Shown piece after piece: positions 26,301 through 34,157 of a stretch of 64,000 nucleotides of DNA. How positions within the stretch are numbered: position 1 is the first letter of the stretch; every line of letters starts with the position of its first letter. The stretch covers positions 1,302,001-1,366,000 of the forward strand of contig NZ_OZ061549.1 in assembly GCF_964065165.1 (NCBI RefSeq). Direction: 5' to 3'. Source of the DNA: Levilactobacillus yonginensis (GTDB lineage Bacteria; Bacillota; Bacilli; Lactobacillales; Lactobacillaceae). Below the pieces are notes generated by a model. That model searched no databases. It was given only the letters and a program-made list of their open reading frames with translations, and had not been told where the DNA came from. A program made the translations under genes and the position numbers.

Positions 26301-26424
26301 TAGCTGAAACGTGCGTCTGCCGGGCAGACAGCTCCGCCTAACCCCGCTAGACCAAGAATCCAAGTTCGGGATTCTCGGCCTAGCGACGTTAATGCTCACC
26401 GTCTAAACGCCCTTCGTCGCACTC
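26301..26424 (+). repeat. Second repeat family, copy 4, fused to a stop codon
   Basis: GAAACGTGCGTCTGCCGGGC, CTCCGCCTAACCCC, a hairpin of GCTAGACCAAGAATCC with GGATTCTCGGCCTAGC, GACGTTAATGCTCACC, then CCTTCGTCGCACT. Its last bases run into the stop codon of the beta-helix gene. It stands in tandem with copy 3. Confidence 0.8.
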
Positions 26425-28274
26425 TATGAATCTAAATCAAACGCCAACGCCCGTGTCCACAGGCCATTGCTCATTTGGTAGTAGGTTGTGACCTTGCCAT
26501 TTGAGTCTGTGCGCTTGACCCGATGTGTAATCGTGACGCGCCGTTCCGCTAAATCAGCCGTTGTGCCCTTTTGCTTGGCCAACAGCGGATCATTAAATGG
26601 TCGCGTGTAGACTGGGTAGATCTTCATCAGCGTTAAATCGCGGTCGTATTCTTCAACATTGAAGGTATCAAACTGCAACGCCCCCGTCCGAATCCAGTAC
26701 TTTGTTTTAGCATTCTTACCAAATCGAATCCGGTACCACTTACCAGTGTCAGCCGTGGCACGCATGTCAACGTAGACCCGCTTGCTCTTGAGCTTCTTCC
26801 AGTTGAATTTCATGATGTTCCAATTCTTGTGCCCGCGAATGTGATTGTACACGGAGTAAGTCTTATAGTTCTTTTTCAATTGTGCGTGTTGCGTGGCTAA
26901 GCCGCCCACGTACTTTTCACTCTTGTTGGTCTGCTTACGCTTCTTCAACTTTTGCGAAGAGGTGCTGCTAGAACTGCTAGAATTAGAAGTTGGTTTGTGT
27001 ACTGTCGTGTTCGTAATCGTCTGTTGCGCCGCCACGTTGGTGATGACTGCCTTTTGCTTCTTCACCGTGTTATTGGCAATATCAATGTCCGACCCGGTCA
27101 GATCAAAGTTTCCTTTCACAAAAGCTGCTTTGGTCCCGGATTGTGTCGTGGCCTTGTTATCTGTAATTGAGACACCCGTCATTGGATTGTTAGCTTTCTT
27201 ACTGTCCAGGTAAATATATTGCTTAGTTGGGTTGACGTTAGTGAACGTGTTATCGGAAATATTTAGGTTTGTCATATTGTATTCGGGTTCAGAATTGTAC
27301 AGGTAAATGTAGTTTCCAGATCCTAATACGTGTTGATTGATAAACTTGTTGCCAGTGATCCACAGGTCGGAAATCCCTTTAAAGTGAATCGTAGCGACCC
27401 CATCAGACATCAGTGGTTTAGGATCGACCACCGTATTGTTGGTGAAAAAGACATCATGAATGATGCCAGCTTTACCGTGACCATAGATGGCATGTTCACC
27501 AATTGGGTTAGGCGCGTATGAAGCCACCTGACCGGAAGCCTTAGAGACTGGCAAGAATTGGTTATGATCGACCTTCACGTTAAAGCTTGGCAGATTATCG
27601 TACTTGTCACCCTTGTTCTTGTAGGACATGGCTTTCGCGTTGGAATAATCCACCTGAATGGCTTCCTTGTAATCCATAGAGCCGTTGAACCCGGTAAAGA
27701 CAGAATTCTTAACCCTCACAGCGTGGCTCCCATCGATATCGATGTAGTGACCAGTTGGTGATTCGGCGTTATCGAAGACACACTTGTTAAACGTCACGTT
27801 GCTAGCGTGGTGAATACTTTGGGTGAAGACGCTCTGTCCAGCAGCGGTGTTGTCCCCCTGGAAGGTTGCGCCCGTCCAAGTCACATTACTGATACCGCCG
27901 TCATAGCCAGCTTCAGGACTAGGGTAGACAAAGTTAACCCGCTTGCCCGAAGTCACACGGAACACGGCACCCTTATCAAATTTAAAGTTGATGTTTGAGT
28001 GAAGCTTGATGGCCCCCGCATTAAAAACATACGTCCCCTTGGGCACGTGAATCGTAACCGCTCCGCTCCATTTGTTGATCATATTCTGCAAGGCGGCATT
28101 GTTGCTCGTCTTAGCATCGCCAACCATCCCCTGGTGCTTGGCATTGATCTTGGTGGCCGCATAAGCCACCGATTCATTGGCCGAACGTGGTGTTACTGTT
28201 ACCGGATTTAGTCCCAAAAACGTTGCTCCCGCAACAACCACGGCGAATAAGCCAAATTTTGCTCGCAAATTCAA
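26424..28274 (-). CDS. Secreted right-handed beta-helix (pectate-lyase-like) protein
   Basis: 616 residues. The start is TTG, with GGAGGGG about nine bases upstream. Signal peptide LRAKFGLFAVVVAGATFLGL. The N-terminal region INAKHQGMVGDAKTSNNAAL then MINKWSGAVTIHVPKGTYVF is the usual opening of pectate-lyase/polygalacturonase-type beta-helix proteins, with repeated coil units to about residue 415. A Ser-rich linker and KLKKRKQTNKSEK lead to a C-terminal Tyr/Lys-rich region (about 450-616) resembling SH3-like wall-binding domains of lactobacilli. Likely an extracellular polysaccharide-active or -binding protein; catalytic residues cannot be assigned. A TATAAT box lies 40 bases upstream of the start on its strand. 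Two repeats abut the stop. Confidence 0.8.
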   Translation of the reverse strand: MNLRAKFGLFAVVVAGATFLGLNPVTVTPRSANESVAYAATKINAKHQGMVGDAKTSNNAALQNMINKWSGAVTIHVPKGTYVFNAGAIKLHSNINFKFDKGAVFRVTSGKRVNFVYPSPEAGYDGGISNVTWTGATFQGDNTAAGQSVFTQSIHHASNVTFNKCVFDNAESPTGHYIDIDGSHAVRVKNSVFTGFNGSMDYKEAIQVDYSNAKAMSYKNKGDKYDNLPSFNVKVDHNQFLPVSKASGQVASYAPNPIGEHAIYGHGKAGIIHDVFFTNNTVVDPKPLMSDGVATIHFKGISDLWITGNKFINQHVLGSGNYIYLYNSEPEYNMTNLNISDNTFTNVNPTKQYIYLDSKKANNPMTGVSITDNKATTQSGTKAAFVKGNFDLTGSDIDIANNTVKKQKAVITNVAAQQTITNTTVHKPTSNSSSSSSTSSQKLKKRKQTNKSEKYVGGLATQHAQLKKNYKTYSVYNHIRGHKNWNIMKFNWKKLKSKRVYVDMRATADTGKWYRIRFGKNAKTKYWIRTGALQFDTFNVEEYDRDLTLMKIYPVYTRPFNDPLLAKQKGTTADLAERRVTITHRVKRTDSNGKVTTYYQMSNGLWTRALAFDLDS

Positions 28275-28423
28275 AAAATCCCCTCCACTTCCTAATTTCT
28301 TTCTTCATAACTCATTATAACTAAGACATGCAAGCGTTGCGTTGTCTTAATCAAAATGTCATACGAATGAAAGATTCCGGACTTAAAGGGGACCCTTTTT
28401 TAATTATATAATTTCTTTATTAA

Positions 28424-28807
28424 TTACATTAATTTAGCGATATCGTTGTGTAAGTTGGTGAGTCGTTCAACAACTTGGCCACGAACTTGCGTGTAAACCT
28501 TCACGCCATCTGGTGTCAGCTTCAAGTTGTGTTGCCGACGATCGACTTGTGAGGCGATGCTTTCGATTAAACCAGCCCGCAACAACCGTGAAATCTGGCC
28601 AGAGATCATCGACTTGGAAACACCGATTTGACCGGCAAATTTCGTTGGCGTGAATTCTTCACGTTGATCAGTGATGGCGTGTAACAAGTTGAATTGTTCC
28701 AAGGAGATCGTGATATCCTCCGTTTTGATGGTCGTTACTGGCCGCATGATTTTTTGGAGTTGAGAAAACCATTCCAAGGATTGGTTTAAATCGTTCGTTT
28801 GCGTCAT
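28424..28807 (-). CDS. MarR-family transcriptional regulator
   Basis: 127 residues, winged-helix MarR fold: EQFNLLHAITDQREEFTPTK, recognition helix near IGVSKSMISGQISRLLRAGL, wing DRRQHNLKLTPDGVKVY. GGAAAGAAAG lies before the ATG. It sits 150 bases upstream of the secreted beta-helix gene on the same strand and 250 bases from the divergent HAD gene; either could be its target, with no clear operator visible. No cysteine-based sensor is evident. Confidence 0.88.
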   Translation of the reverse strand: MTQTNDLNQSLEWFSQLQKIMRPVTTIKTEDITISLEQFNLLHAITDQREEFTPTKFAGQIGVSKSMISGQISRLLRAGLIESIASQVDRRQHNLKLTPDGVKVYTQVRGQVVERLTNLHNDIAKLM

Positions 28808-28989
28808 TAATCTTTCTTCCTTTCTGCATAGCTCTAGCAGGGATGACTCTTACTATCTTACCCGCTAATCATTTATTATAGCCCTTATTTCTACTCTATA
28901 TGTTACCGATTCATTAATAGTTTATAGCATAGTGCTCAATAAAACTAGTAATTGCAATCATTTTGTTATATTTCTTCCCCAGCGTCCCA

Positions 28990-29018
28990 TTGAATTCCCA
29001 ACATCAAGCCATTATGAT
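28990..29018 (+). promoter_or_regulatory. Promoter of the HAD phosphatase gene
   Basis: TTGAAT, 17-base spacer, TATGAT, about 38 bases before the ATG. Confidence 0.55.
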
Positions 29019-29055
29019 TAAGGTTAAGAAATTCTAAACACAAAGGGAGAACTGT

Positions 29056-29874
29056 ATGACTCAAATTAAACTGATTGCAACCGACGTCGATGGGACCTTT
29101 TTAAATTCACAACGGCAGTACAATCATGACCGTTTCGATGAACAACTCACCCGTTTGGCAGCGGCCGGCATCCACTTTGTCGTGGCCAGTGGTAACCACT
29201 TAGGTCACCTTCACCGCGTCTTTGCGCCCACCCCCGCCGTTCAAACGTTCGTTGCCGAAAACGGTAGTCTGATTGTGAACCAAGGCAAAACCCTATTTGA
29301 AACCGCGATTCCCAACCCCATCGTCAATCAAGTTGTCACCGCAATTCTAGCCGACGACCATTTACGACCACAAGTACTCCGATTATCTGGTGCTCACGGC
29401 ACCTACATTAACCGGCGGGACCATCCCACGGACGAAGCCTCCCAAGATTACTTCTTCAATAACATTGTCCGCGTTGATGACCTCACAGAGGTTCACGACA
29501 CCATCTACAAAATCAACGGTGAGTGGCCCAACGAGACGATTCAACACTTAGCCGCCAAGCTTAACGCCCGGTTCCCTGGGCAGATTCACGCCACCGCTAG
29601 TGGATTCGGCAGCATTGACATCGTTGCGCCCCACATGAACAAAGCCATTGGCTTGATGCAACTGGCCGAGTCCTGGGGCTTACGTAAGGAACAGGTCGCA
29701 GCATTCGGGGATAATGATAACGACCGCGAAATGCTAGAACACGTTGGTCTCGGCGTTGCCATGCAAAACGGGACAAAGTCCGTCCGTGACGTAGCTAACT
29801 TGATTACTCCCACTGACAACGATCACGATGGCGTGCTGAACGTCATTGACGCCATTCTAGCCGGTGAAGTTTAA
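29056..29874 (+). CDS. Cof-type HAD phosphatase
   Basis: 272 residues. Motif I DVDGTFLN has the nucleophile Asp10 and Asp12. Motif II is VVASGN, motif III has the Lys in MNKAIG, and motif IV is AFGDNDNDREML. A type-IIB cap lies between. The Cof family hydrolyses sugar phosphates, flavin nucleotides or pyridoxal phosphate; the substrate is not visible. AAAGGGAG is eight bases upstream of the ATG. Its stop faces the stop of the next gene 15 bases away with no clear terminator, so the 3' ends of the two transcripts probably overlap. Confidence 0.87.
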   Translation: MTQIKLIATDVDGTFLNSQRQYNHDRFDEQLTRLAAAGIHFVVASGNHLGHLHRVFAPTPAVQTFVAENGSLIVNQGKTLFETAIPNPIVNQVVTAILADDHLRPQVLRLSGAHGTYINRRDHPTDEASQDYFFNNIVRVDDLTEVHDTIYKINGEWPNETIQHLAAKLNARFPGQIHATASGFGSIDIVAPHMNKAIGLMQLAESWGLRKEQVAAFGDNDNDREMLEHVGLGVAMQNGTKSVRDVANLITPTDNDHDGVLNVIDAILAGEV

Positions 29875-29889
29875 AACTAGCTAAACGGT

Positions 29890-30720
29890 TCAGTGACTCG
29901 TTAGCTTACCTGGTGACCAGAGTAGTCGAGCAATCAAACGCCACATGGCAGGACTGGCGTGCAGTTGTCCGTGACTAACGCCGCGAACATGGTGTTCCTG
30001 ATAGGTGACCGGACTGCCGACAACAATTTGCCGGAGCGCCTGTACTTGCGTCGCAGGAACTGAACCATCCGTCTGCCGTCCTAAGAGCGTGCCGTAGACG
30101 TTATAAATGGTCAATAGACCCACGGCCTGCAAATTAGCACGCTGGTCGCGTAGCCGCTCAAATGCCTCATCAACGGGTCGCGTTGGCTGACTTTCGTCGA
30201 CCGGCGCACCTAACAGAATCAAGCGATTAGGCCGGGGCAGATTCACCGCAGGCCCATGCAGGACCAAACTGCCGACCGCCGCACTGCCGCCCCACGAGTG
30301 GGCAACCACGTTATAGCTCGTAATACCATAACGGTGCCTAAGTTGACGCAGAATTTCCGTGATCCAACGAATCTGTTGCTGATAATCCGCCGTAAAACTG
30401 TGCGTAAACAGGACTTGAATCAAGGGATTAGTGGCCTGGCCAGTCCACGTTCCAGTAAAATGGAGCACACCGATTCGCGAGACGGTCACGGTCAACACCT
30501 TGTGACCGTATCCGTGACGGGCCAGCCAACGCAACAACCCATTATAGGTCCACGCGTTGCCACCCCATCCTGGTATAAATAGGGTGGGGACGGCCGTGTA
30601 TTCAGTATCCGCCCGACGATTAGTCAAAGGAACTGCTGGCGTAGCGACCTGAGTCGTCCACCGGTAACCCAACCAACTACCACCAAGGAAAACCGCTAAC
30701 CATCGCCATTTGCTTGCCAT
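29890..30720 (-). CDS. Membrane-anchored alpha/beta hydrolase (DUF915-like)
   Basis: 276 residues. A short hydrophobic N-terminus (WRWLAVFLGGSWLGYRW) is followed by an alpha/beta hydrolase with the oxyanion region PTLFIPGWGGNAWTYNG, nucleophile elbow VAHSWGGSAAV and a late His in HVRGVSHGQLHA. This is the DUF915 type of lactobacillus cell-surface hydrolases; esterase activity is the family guess. A second family member lies at 61484-62374. AAGGGGG is nine bases upstream of the ATG. Confidence 0.8.
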   Translation of the reverse strand: MASKWRWLAVFLGGSWLGYRWTTQVATPAVPLTNRRADTEYTAVPTLFIPGWGGNAWTYNGLLRWLARHGYGHKVLTVTVSRIGVLHFTGTWTGQATNPLIQVLFTHSFTADYQQQIRWITEILRQLRHRYGITSYNVVAHSWGGSAAVGSLVLHGPAVNLPRPNRLILLGAPVDESQPTRPVDEAFERLRDQRANLQAVGLLTIYNVYGTLLGRQTDGSVPATQVQALRQIVVGSPVTYQEHHVRGVSHGQLHASPAMWRLIARLLWSPGKLTSH

Positions 30721-30926
30721 GTCACGACCCCCTTAAACTAACCTATTATGCCAGTTTCATCGATTGCGTACAAGTGAAATTTTGTTCACTAAACATTTAT
30801 ACCAGTTACCGACTCAGTTTACAAATTTGTCCGTACAAACGTAAATGGCACAAAATTAAATTGTTCCTAGGTAAATTGTTGGGTGCTGAAGGCTTCACCA
30901 ATTAAACGTTTATGCCCAAACTTCAT

Positions 30927-30956
30927 TTGACAATTGTCCGGATAAAAAAGTACTAT
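30927..30956 (+). promoter_or_regulatory. Promoter of galM
   Basis: TTGACA, 18-base spacer, TACTAT. The spacing is one base longer than ideal. Confidence 0.65.
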
Positions 30957-30965
30957 AGGGATAAA

Positions 30966-30979
30966 TGAAAACGCTTTAT
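30966..30979 (+). promoter_or_regulatory. Candidate cre site for CcpA
   Basis: TGAAAACGCTTTAT, close to the cre consensus with its last two bases off, at the transcription start of galM. CcpA bound there would repress (inference). Confidence 0.5.
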
Positions 30980-31005
30980 AACTCTTAGAATCGAGGAATT
31001 TACCT

Positions 31006-32040
31006 ATGAAAACTGCTGTGAACCATTGGGATACTTACCAGGCGCAAGCTGTCACAGAGTACGCCATTGAAAATAAAAATGGGGTTAAACTCTCTATCTT
31101 AAGCTGGGGAGCTACCCTCCACAAGCTGACCGTTCCAAGTGCCAACGGAGACAAGAATTTGGTGCTATCTTACCATAAGATGGCCGACTACCTCGACAAT
31201 CCATTCTACGTTTGCATGGGAATTGGCCGAACCGGTGGTCGAATCGGTGGAAGTTCATTTGAACTCGGTGGTCAGACCATCCACGTCGATACCAACGAAG
31301 GTGATGACACCAACCTCCATGGTGGTCCTAACGGTTTTAACACGGTCAATTGGGAGGGTGAAGTCGACGACAGTAATCCCACTGAGGCTAAGATTATTTT
31401 GTCCCACACGTTCAAATCCAGCGAAGATTCCTTCCCTGGCGATATGCGGGCCAAAATGATCTACTCTCTGGATGACCACGACCACGTTAACCTGAAGTTC
31501 GAAGCCAATTCAACCGAACTGACCCTCTTCAACCCAACGTTGCACGTCTACTTCAACCTGAGTGATGACCAACTGATCTCTGGTCAAACGTTACAGATCA
31601 ACGCGCAGGAACACTTGGAGGTAACTGACAAGAAAATTCCAACGGGCAACATGATCGCCAACGCTGACACACCTTACGACTTTGCCAAGGGGCAAAATCT
31701 GGGGCAAGCTATCCGTGGCCTGCAAGGTATTCCGGAAAAAGGTTTCGATGACCTCTTCCACGTAGAACCCGCTGCTGATGGCACGATTGCCAAGTTGAGC
31801 GACCCCCAATCCAACCGCGCAGTCACCATCAAGTCCCAGCGCAATGGCTTAGTTGTCTTCACTGCCAACTCCTTCACGTCCGATATGAAATTAACGACTG
31901 GCCCTGGCCAGCCATACATGGGCGTTGCGTTGGAAGCCCAAACGCTCTCCGACACGCCGCATCATCCTAACTTTGGGGACGTCAGCTTACCAGCTGGTGA
32001 AACGCAGAGTTACGAGATTTCTTACGACGTTACCTATTAA
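31006..32040 (+). CDS. galM: Aldose 1-epimerase (galactose mutarotase)
   Basis: 344 residues, the usual length for GalM. Motifs: LSWGATLHKLTVP, CMGIGRTGGRIGGSSFELGG, LHGGPNGFNTVNW (His of the active site), NPTLHVYFNLS (second His) and the C-terminal Glu in VALEAQTLSDTPHHPNFG. Cytoplasmic; interconverts alpha and beta anomers of glucose, galactose and maltose. Maltose phosphorylase releases beta-glucose-1-phosphate and glucose, and mutarotases are often encoded beside it, which fits the mal genes 2 kb away. GAGGAA lies before the ATG. Has its own promoter, cre site and terminator. Confidence 0.92.
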   Translation: MKTAVNHWDTYQAQAVTEYAIENKNGVKLSILSWGATLHKLTVPSANGDKNLVLSYHKMADYLDNPFYVCMGIGRTGGRIGGSSFELGGQTIHVDTNEGDDTNLHGGPNGFNTVNWEGEVDDSNPTEAKIILSHTFKSSEDSFPGDMRAKMIYSLDDHDHVNLKFEANSTELTLFNPTLHVYFNLSDDQLISGQTLQINAQEHLEVTDKKIPTGNMIANADTPYDFAKGQNLGQAIRGLQGIPEKGFDDLFHVEPAADGTIAKLSDPQSNRAVTIKSQRNGLVVFTANSFTSDMKLTTGPGQPYMGVALEAQTLSDTPHHPNFGDVSLPAGETQSYEISYDVTY

Positions 32041-32050
32041 TGTTACTAGA

Positions 32051-32086
32051 AACGACCCCTCACTGCTAGTGAAGAGTCGTTTTTTT
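32051..32086 (+). terminator. Terminator of galM
   Basis: AACGACCCCTCAC pairs with GTGAAGAGTCGTT, followed by T5. Confidence 0.9.
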
Positions 32087-32115
32087 GACGAAATTGTAAT
32101 GTTTCATCCACTATT

Positions 32116-32304
32116 GGCCGCCTGCGGCTGCCAGGGACCACGCTGTGGGGCAACCCCTGAAGCCTCGAAAATCACGAGTCTTCAGGGCGCCCAGAAACCT
32201 CGTGGCAGACCACCCCGAGTTTCCTAGGTCGGCCCATGTTCTAGGTGGCATAGCCCCCGCCACCAAGAACATCGACACAGCGCGGTCCCTGGCCTCCTCC
32301 GGCT
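32116..32304 (-). repeat. Cloverleaf repeat, copy C (reverse)
   Basis: Ends GCCAGGGACCACGCTGTG and CACAGCGCGGTCCCTGGC pair almost perfectly. Arms: CCCTGAAGCCTCG with CGAGTCTTCAGGG; AGAAACCTCG with CGAGTTTCCT; ATGTTCTAGGTGGC with GCCACCAAGAACAT. Each has one internal mismatch at the family position. It lies 30 bases after the galM terminator. Confidence 0.9.
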
Positions 32305-32516
32305 TAGGATTGGTGTAAATTTAAAAATACTCAAATTGAGCATGCTTTGTTCATCAATATTTCTGCCGAGATAACTCTTTAATTGCAGTTTAGATATAGC
32401 ATTTTCTACCGCCTAACAAGTCCTCGTCCAGCTATGGTCAATTTAGCCTACGTAGTCCACTAAGACTTGGTATTTCATCTTTCAAAGGCGCTGACAATCT
32501 CAACGAGTCACATTCG

Positions 32517-32545
32517 TTGACAGGCTATTTGCCCTATGATAAATT
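32517..32545 (+). promoter_or_regulatory. Promoter of the zinc-independent rpsN
   Basis: TTGACA, 17-base spacer, TAAATT. The Zur-type box starts three bases later. Confidence 0.55.
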
Positions 32546-32548
32546 GGT

Positions 32549-32569
32549 AAAGCGTAATTATTATCATTT
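32549..32569. promoter_or_regulatory. Zur-type operator
   Basis: AAAGCGTAAT-T-ATTATCATTT matches the Bacillus Zur box AAATCGTAAT-n-ATTACGATTT at 17 of 20 positions. It sits directly behind the -10 box of the zinc-free S14 gene, the place expected for repression under zinc-replete conditions. Confidence 0.7.
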
Positions 32570-32594
32570 AATAGTAAAGGAGCCTCATCTATTC

Positions 32595-32864
32595 ATGGCA
32601 AAGAAATCCAAAATTGCAAAAGCAAAACGTATTGAAGCTACTGTCGAACGCTATGCTGAACGGCGAGCCGAACTTAAGGCCGCTGGCGACTACGCAGCAT
32701 TAGCTCTGCTTCCTCGGGATGCTTCCCCTACTCGGATGCACCATCGTGACCATTTAGATGGCCGGCCTCACGCTTACATGCGTAAGTTTGGGCTCTCACG
32801 CCTGAACTTCCGGCAACTCGCCCATGAAGGCAAGATTCCTGGCGTTAAAAAAGCTAGCTGGTAA
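32595..32864 (+). CDS. rpsN: 30S ribosomal protein S14, zinc-independent paralogue
   Basis: 89 residues from ATG 32595 (AAAGGAGC 12 bases upstream). [40 protein letters not shown] and [20 protein letters not shown] are classic S14. The long form of 89 residues without any CxxC pair is the zinc-free (C-minus) type. In Firmicutes this form is usually a spare that replaces the zinc-binding S14 when zinc is scarce and is controlled by Zur; the box in front of the gene agrees. Single-gene unit with its own terminator. Confidence 0.95.
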   Translation: MAKKSKIAKAKRIEATVERYAERRAELKAAGDYAALALLPRDASPTRMHHRDHLDGRPHAYMRKFGLSRLNFRQLAHEGKIPGVKKASW

Positions 32865-32894
32865 GCATCCGTTCCTCTAAATTCAACTCAAAGT

Positions 32895-32940
32895 AACCCA
32901 CGTCAAGCGCTGTCCGCGGCTCCGTTTGACGTGGGTTTTT
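32895..32940 (+). terminator. Terminator of rpsN
   Basis: AACCCACGTCAA pairs perfectly with TTGACGTGGGTT, followed by TTT. Confidence 0.9.
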
Positions 32941-32990
32941 CTATGCCGTACACTGAATTCATTACGTTTAACAAAAGGAGTACACCTCAC

Positions 32991-33428
32991 ATGGCAGAAG
33001 TTTTAACGGTTATCCGGGCTTTCGACGTCTTCGGCAACGGTGCCCAGACACCTTATGGTATTGACACACCTAAAATTAACGCCCAATTTGTTGGCATCAG
33101 TCCAGCGATGGCTTTCGACGTGAATAATCAACCGAAATTAGCCCGCCAAATCGAACGGCAGCTACGGCAAATCGAAGCGGAAATCCGCGATCAATTCCGC
33201 GATGAACTCATCAATCTGGGTGGCACTGATTTGACCCAAAACCTGCAGGTTACCCAACAATTGATCACCACTTTTAAGGAACGGTTGGAACAGGACCTCC
33301 TGGTTAAAAATCAGCTCGAGCTGGAAAGCCTGACGACCAGTGGCGAGTGGCTCACTTACTGGCAGGATGATGCGCCCTTAGTTAAGACCAAAGCGCAGCA
33401 ACAACAGAACTTGCCGCAAGATTTCTAA
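32991..33428 (+). CDS. Uncharacterised 145-residue protein
   Basis: Starts at ATG 32991 with AAAGGAG ten bases upstream; an in-frame extension into the rpsN terminator is not credible. The protein has no signal peptide or membrane segment. Residues 1-60 are mixed (VIRAFDVFGNGAQTPYGIDT). Residues 50-115 are strongly helical and Gln/Glu/Arg-rich (LARQIERQLRQIEAEIRDQF), suggesting a coiled coil. I do not recognise a family. It follows rpsN by 126 bases but beyond a strong terminator, so a separate promoter is needed. Confidence 0.7.
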   Translation: MAEVLTVIRAFDVFGNGAQTPYGIDTPKINAQFVGISPAMAFDVNNQPKLARQIERQLRQIEAEIRDQFRDELINLGGTDLTQNLQVTQQLITTFKERLEQDLLVKNQLELESLTTSGEWLTYWQDDAPLVKTKAQQQQNLPQDF

Positions 33429-33446
33429 CAATTACTTAGTTAGATT

Positions 33447-33628
33447 GCTGCCTCCGGTTGCCGGGAATGGTGGCCGCTGTTGGGGCCGGAGAAAGCCAAA
33501 GAACGGTCTTTCTCCTCGGCTTGAAACCGGGCCCAACAGCGGCCGTTTCCAAGCTCGCCCTACAACATAAGCTGGCCAGCCAGCTTATGTTGTCGTCACT
33601 GCGACCACCATTCCCGTCAACCTACGGC
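33447..33628 (-). repeat. Cloverleaf repeat, copy D (reverse)
   Basis: Begins 18 bases after the stop of the 145-residue protein. Ends TTGCCGGGAATGGTGGCCGC and GCGACCACCATTCCCGTCAA pair. Arms: GGAGAAAGCC with GGTCTTTCTCC; TTGAAACCGG with CCGTTTCCAA; and a perfect 14-bp stem ACAACATAAGCTGG with CCAGCTTATGTTGT. Here arm 1 has lost the usual mismatch. Confidence 0.88.
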
Positions 33629-33714
33629 TATATTTGCGTTTAAGTTAAATACGACGGAAATTCCATTATTGTTAGTTGTTGCGTCATCTCGACTAACTTT
33701 GAATTTTCAAACAA

Positions 33715-33756
33715 AAAGCGATCATCCGGCATTTCAGCTGGGTGGTCGTTTTCGTT
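33715..33756 (+). terminator. Hairpin with T-run
   Basis: AAAAGCGATCATCC pairs with GGGTGGTCGTTTT. It may end transcripts of the 145-residue protein gene after passing repeat D. Confidence 0.55.
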
Positions 33757-33770
33757 TATCTATATTTTAG

Positions 33771-33928
33771 ATACAGTCTAATTGTAGCGTCAGTGCTGAA
33801 CGCACCCACGGCACAGTTCCCAGCGGCCATAGACGGTTAAACACAAAAAGCAGCCACCTAACTAATAAGTCAGGGGACTACCTCATTTACATACAGTTTA
33901 ATTGTACTGTCAGTGCTGAGCGCACTCA
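33771..33928 (+). repeat. Direct repeat pair, 38 bases, 120 bases apart
   Basis: ATACAGT-TAATTGTA--GTCAGTGCTGA-CGCAC occurs at 33771-33808 and 33891-33928 with about five differences. The second copy is directly followed by cloverleaf copy E. Confidence 0.7.
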
Positions 33929-33951
33929 TCAGCAATCCAGTGAGCAACGCT

Positions 33952-34134
33952 CAGCCGGAGGACGCCAGGGACTGCGCTGTGTCGATGTTCTTAGCGGAAT
34001 GATTCTTTCCGCTTAGAACATGGGCCGACCTGGGAAACTCGCGTATTGGGCGAGGTTCTCAGGCGCCTGGGGAGACCGCACTTCGGCTCTCCAGGGTCGC
34101 CCCACAGCGCAGTCTCTGGCGGCCGCAGGCGGCC
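33952..34134 (+). repeat. Cloverleaf repeat, copy E (forward)
   Basis: Ends GCCAGGGACTGCGCTGTG and CACAGCGCAGTCTCTGGC. Arm 1 is ATGTTCTTAGCGGAA with TTCCGCTTAGAACAT, broken only by the T-T mismatch; arm 2 GAAACTCGC with GCGAGGTTC; arm 3 CCTGGGGAGACCG with CGGCTCTCCAGG. It ends 23 bases before the mapA stop; no other terminator for mapA is visible. Confidence 0.9.
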
Positions 34135-34157
34135 AAGCTCCACCACAACTCAACAAC

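Noticed and set aside
26012..26424. CRISPR array
   Set aside because: The repeated units are long palindromic elements with related interiors, not short direct repeats with unique spacers, and no cas genes are near.
29056..29874. Beta-phosphoglucomutase for the maltose pathway
   Set aside because: Cap type and motif IV (AFGDNDNDREML) are those of Cof-type phosphatases, not of beta-phosphoglucomutase.
33447..34134. Insertion sequence with transposase
   Set aside because: The repeats have inverted ends but no transposase gene or remnant inside or beside them, and I see no clear target-site duplications.
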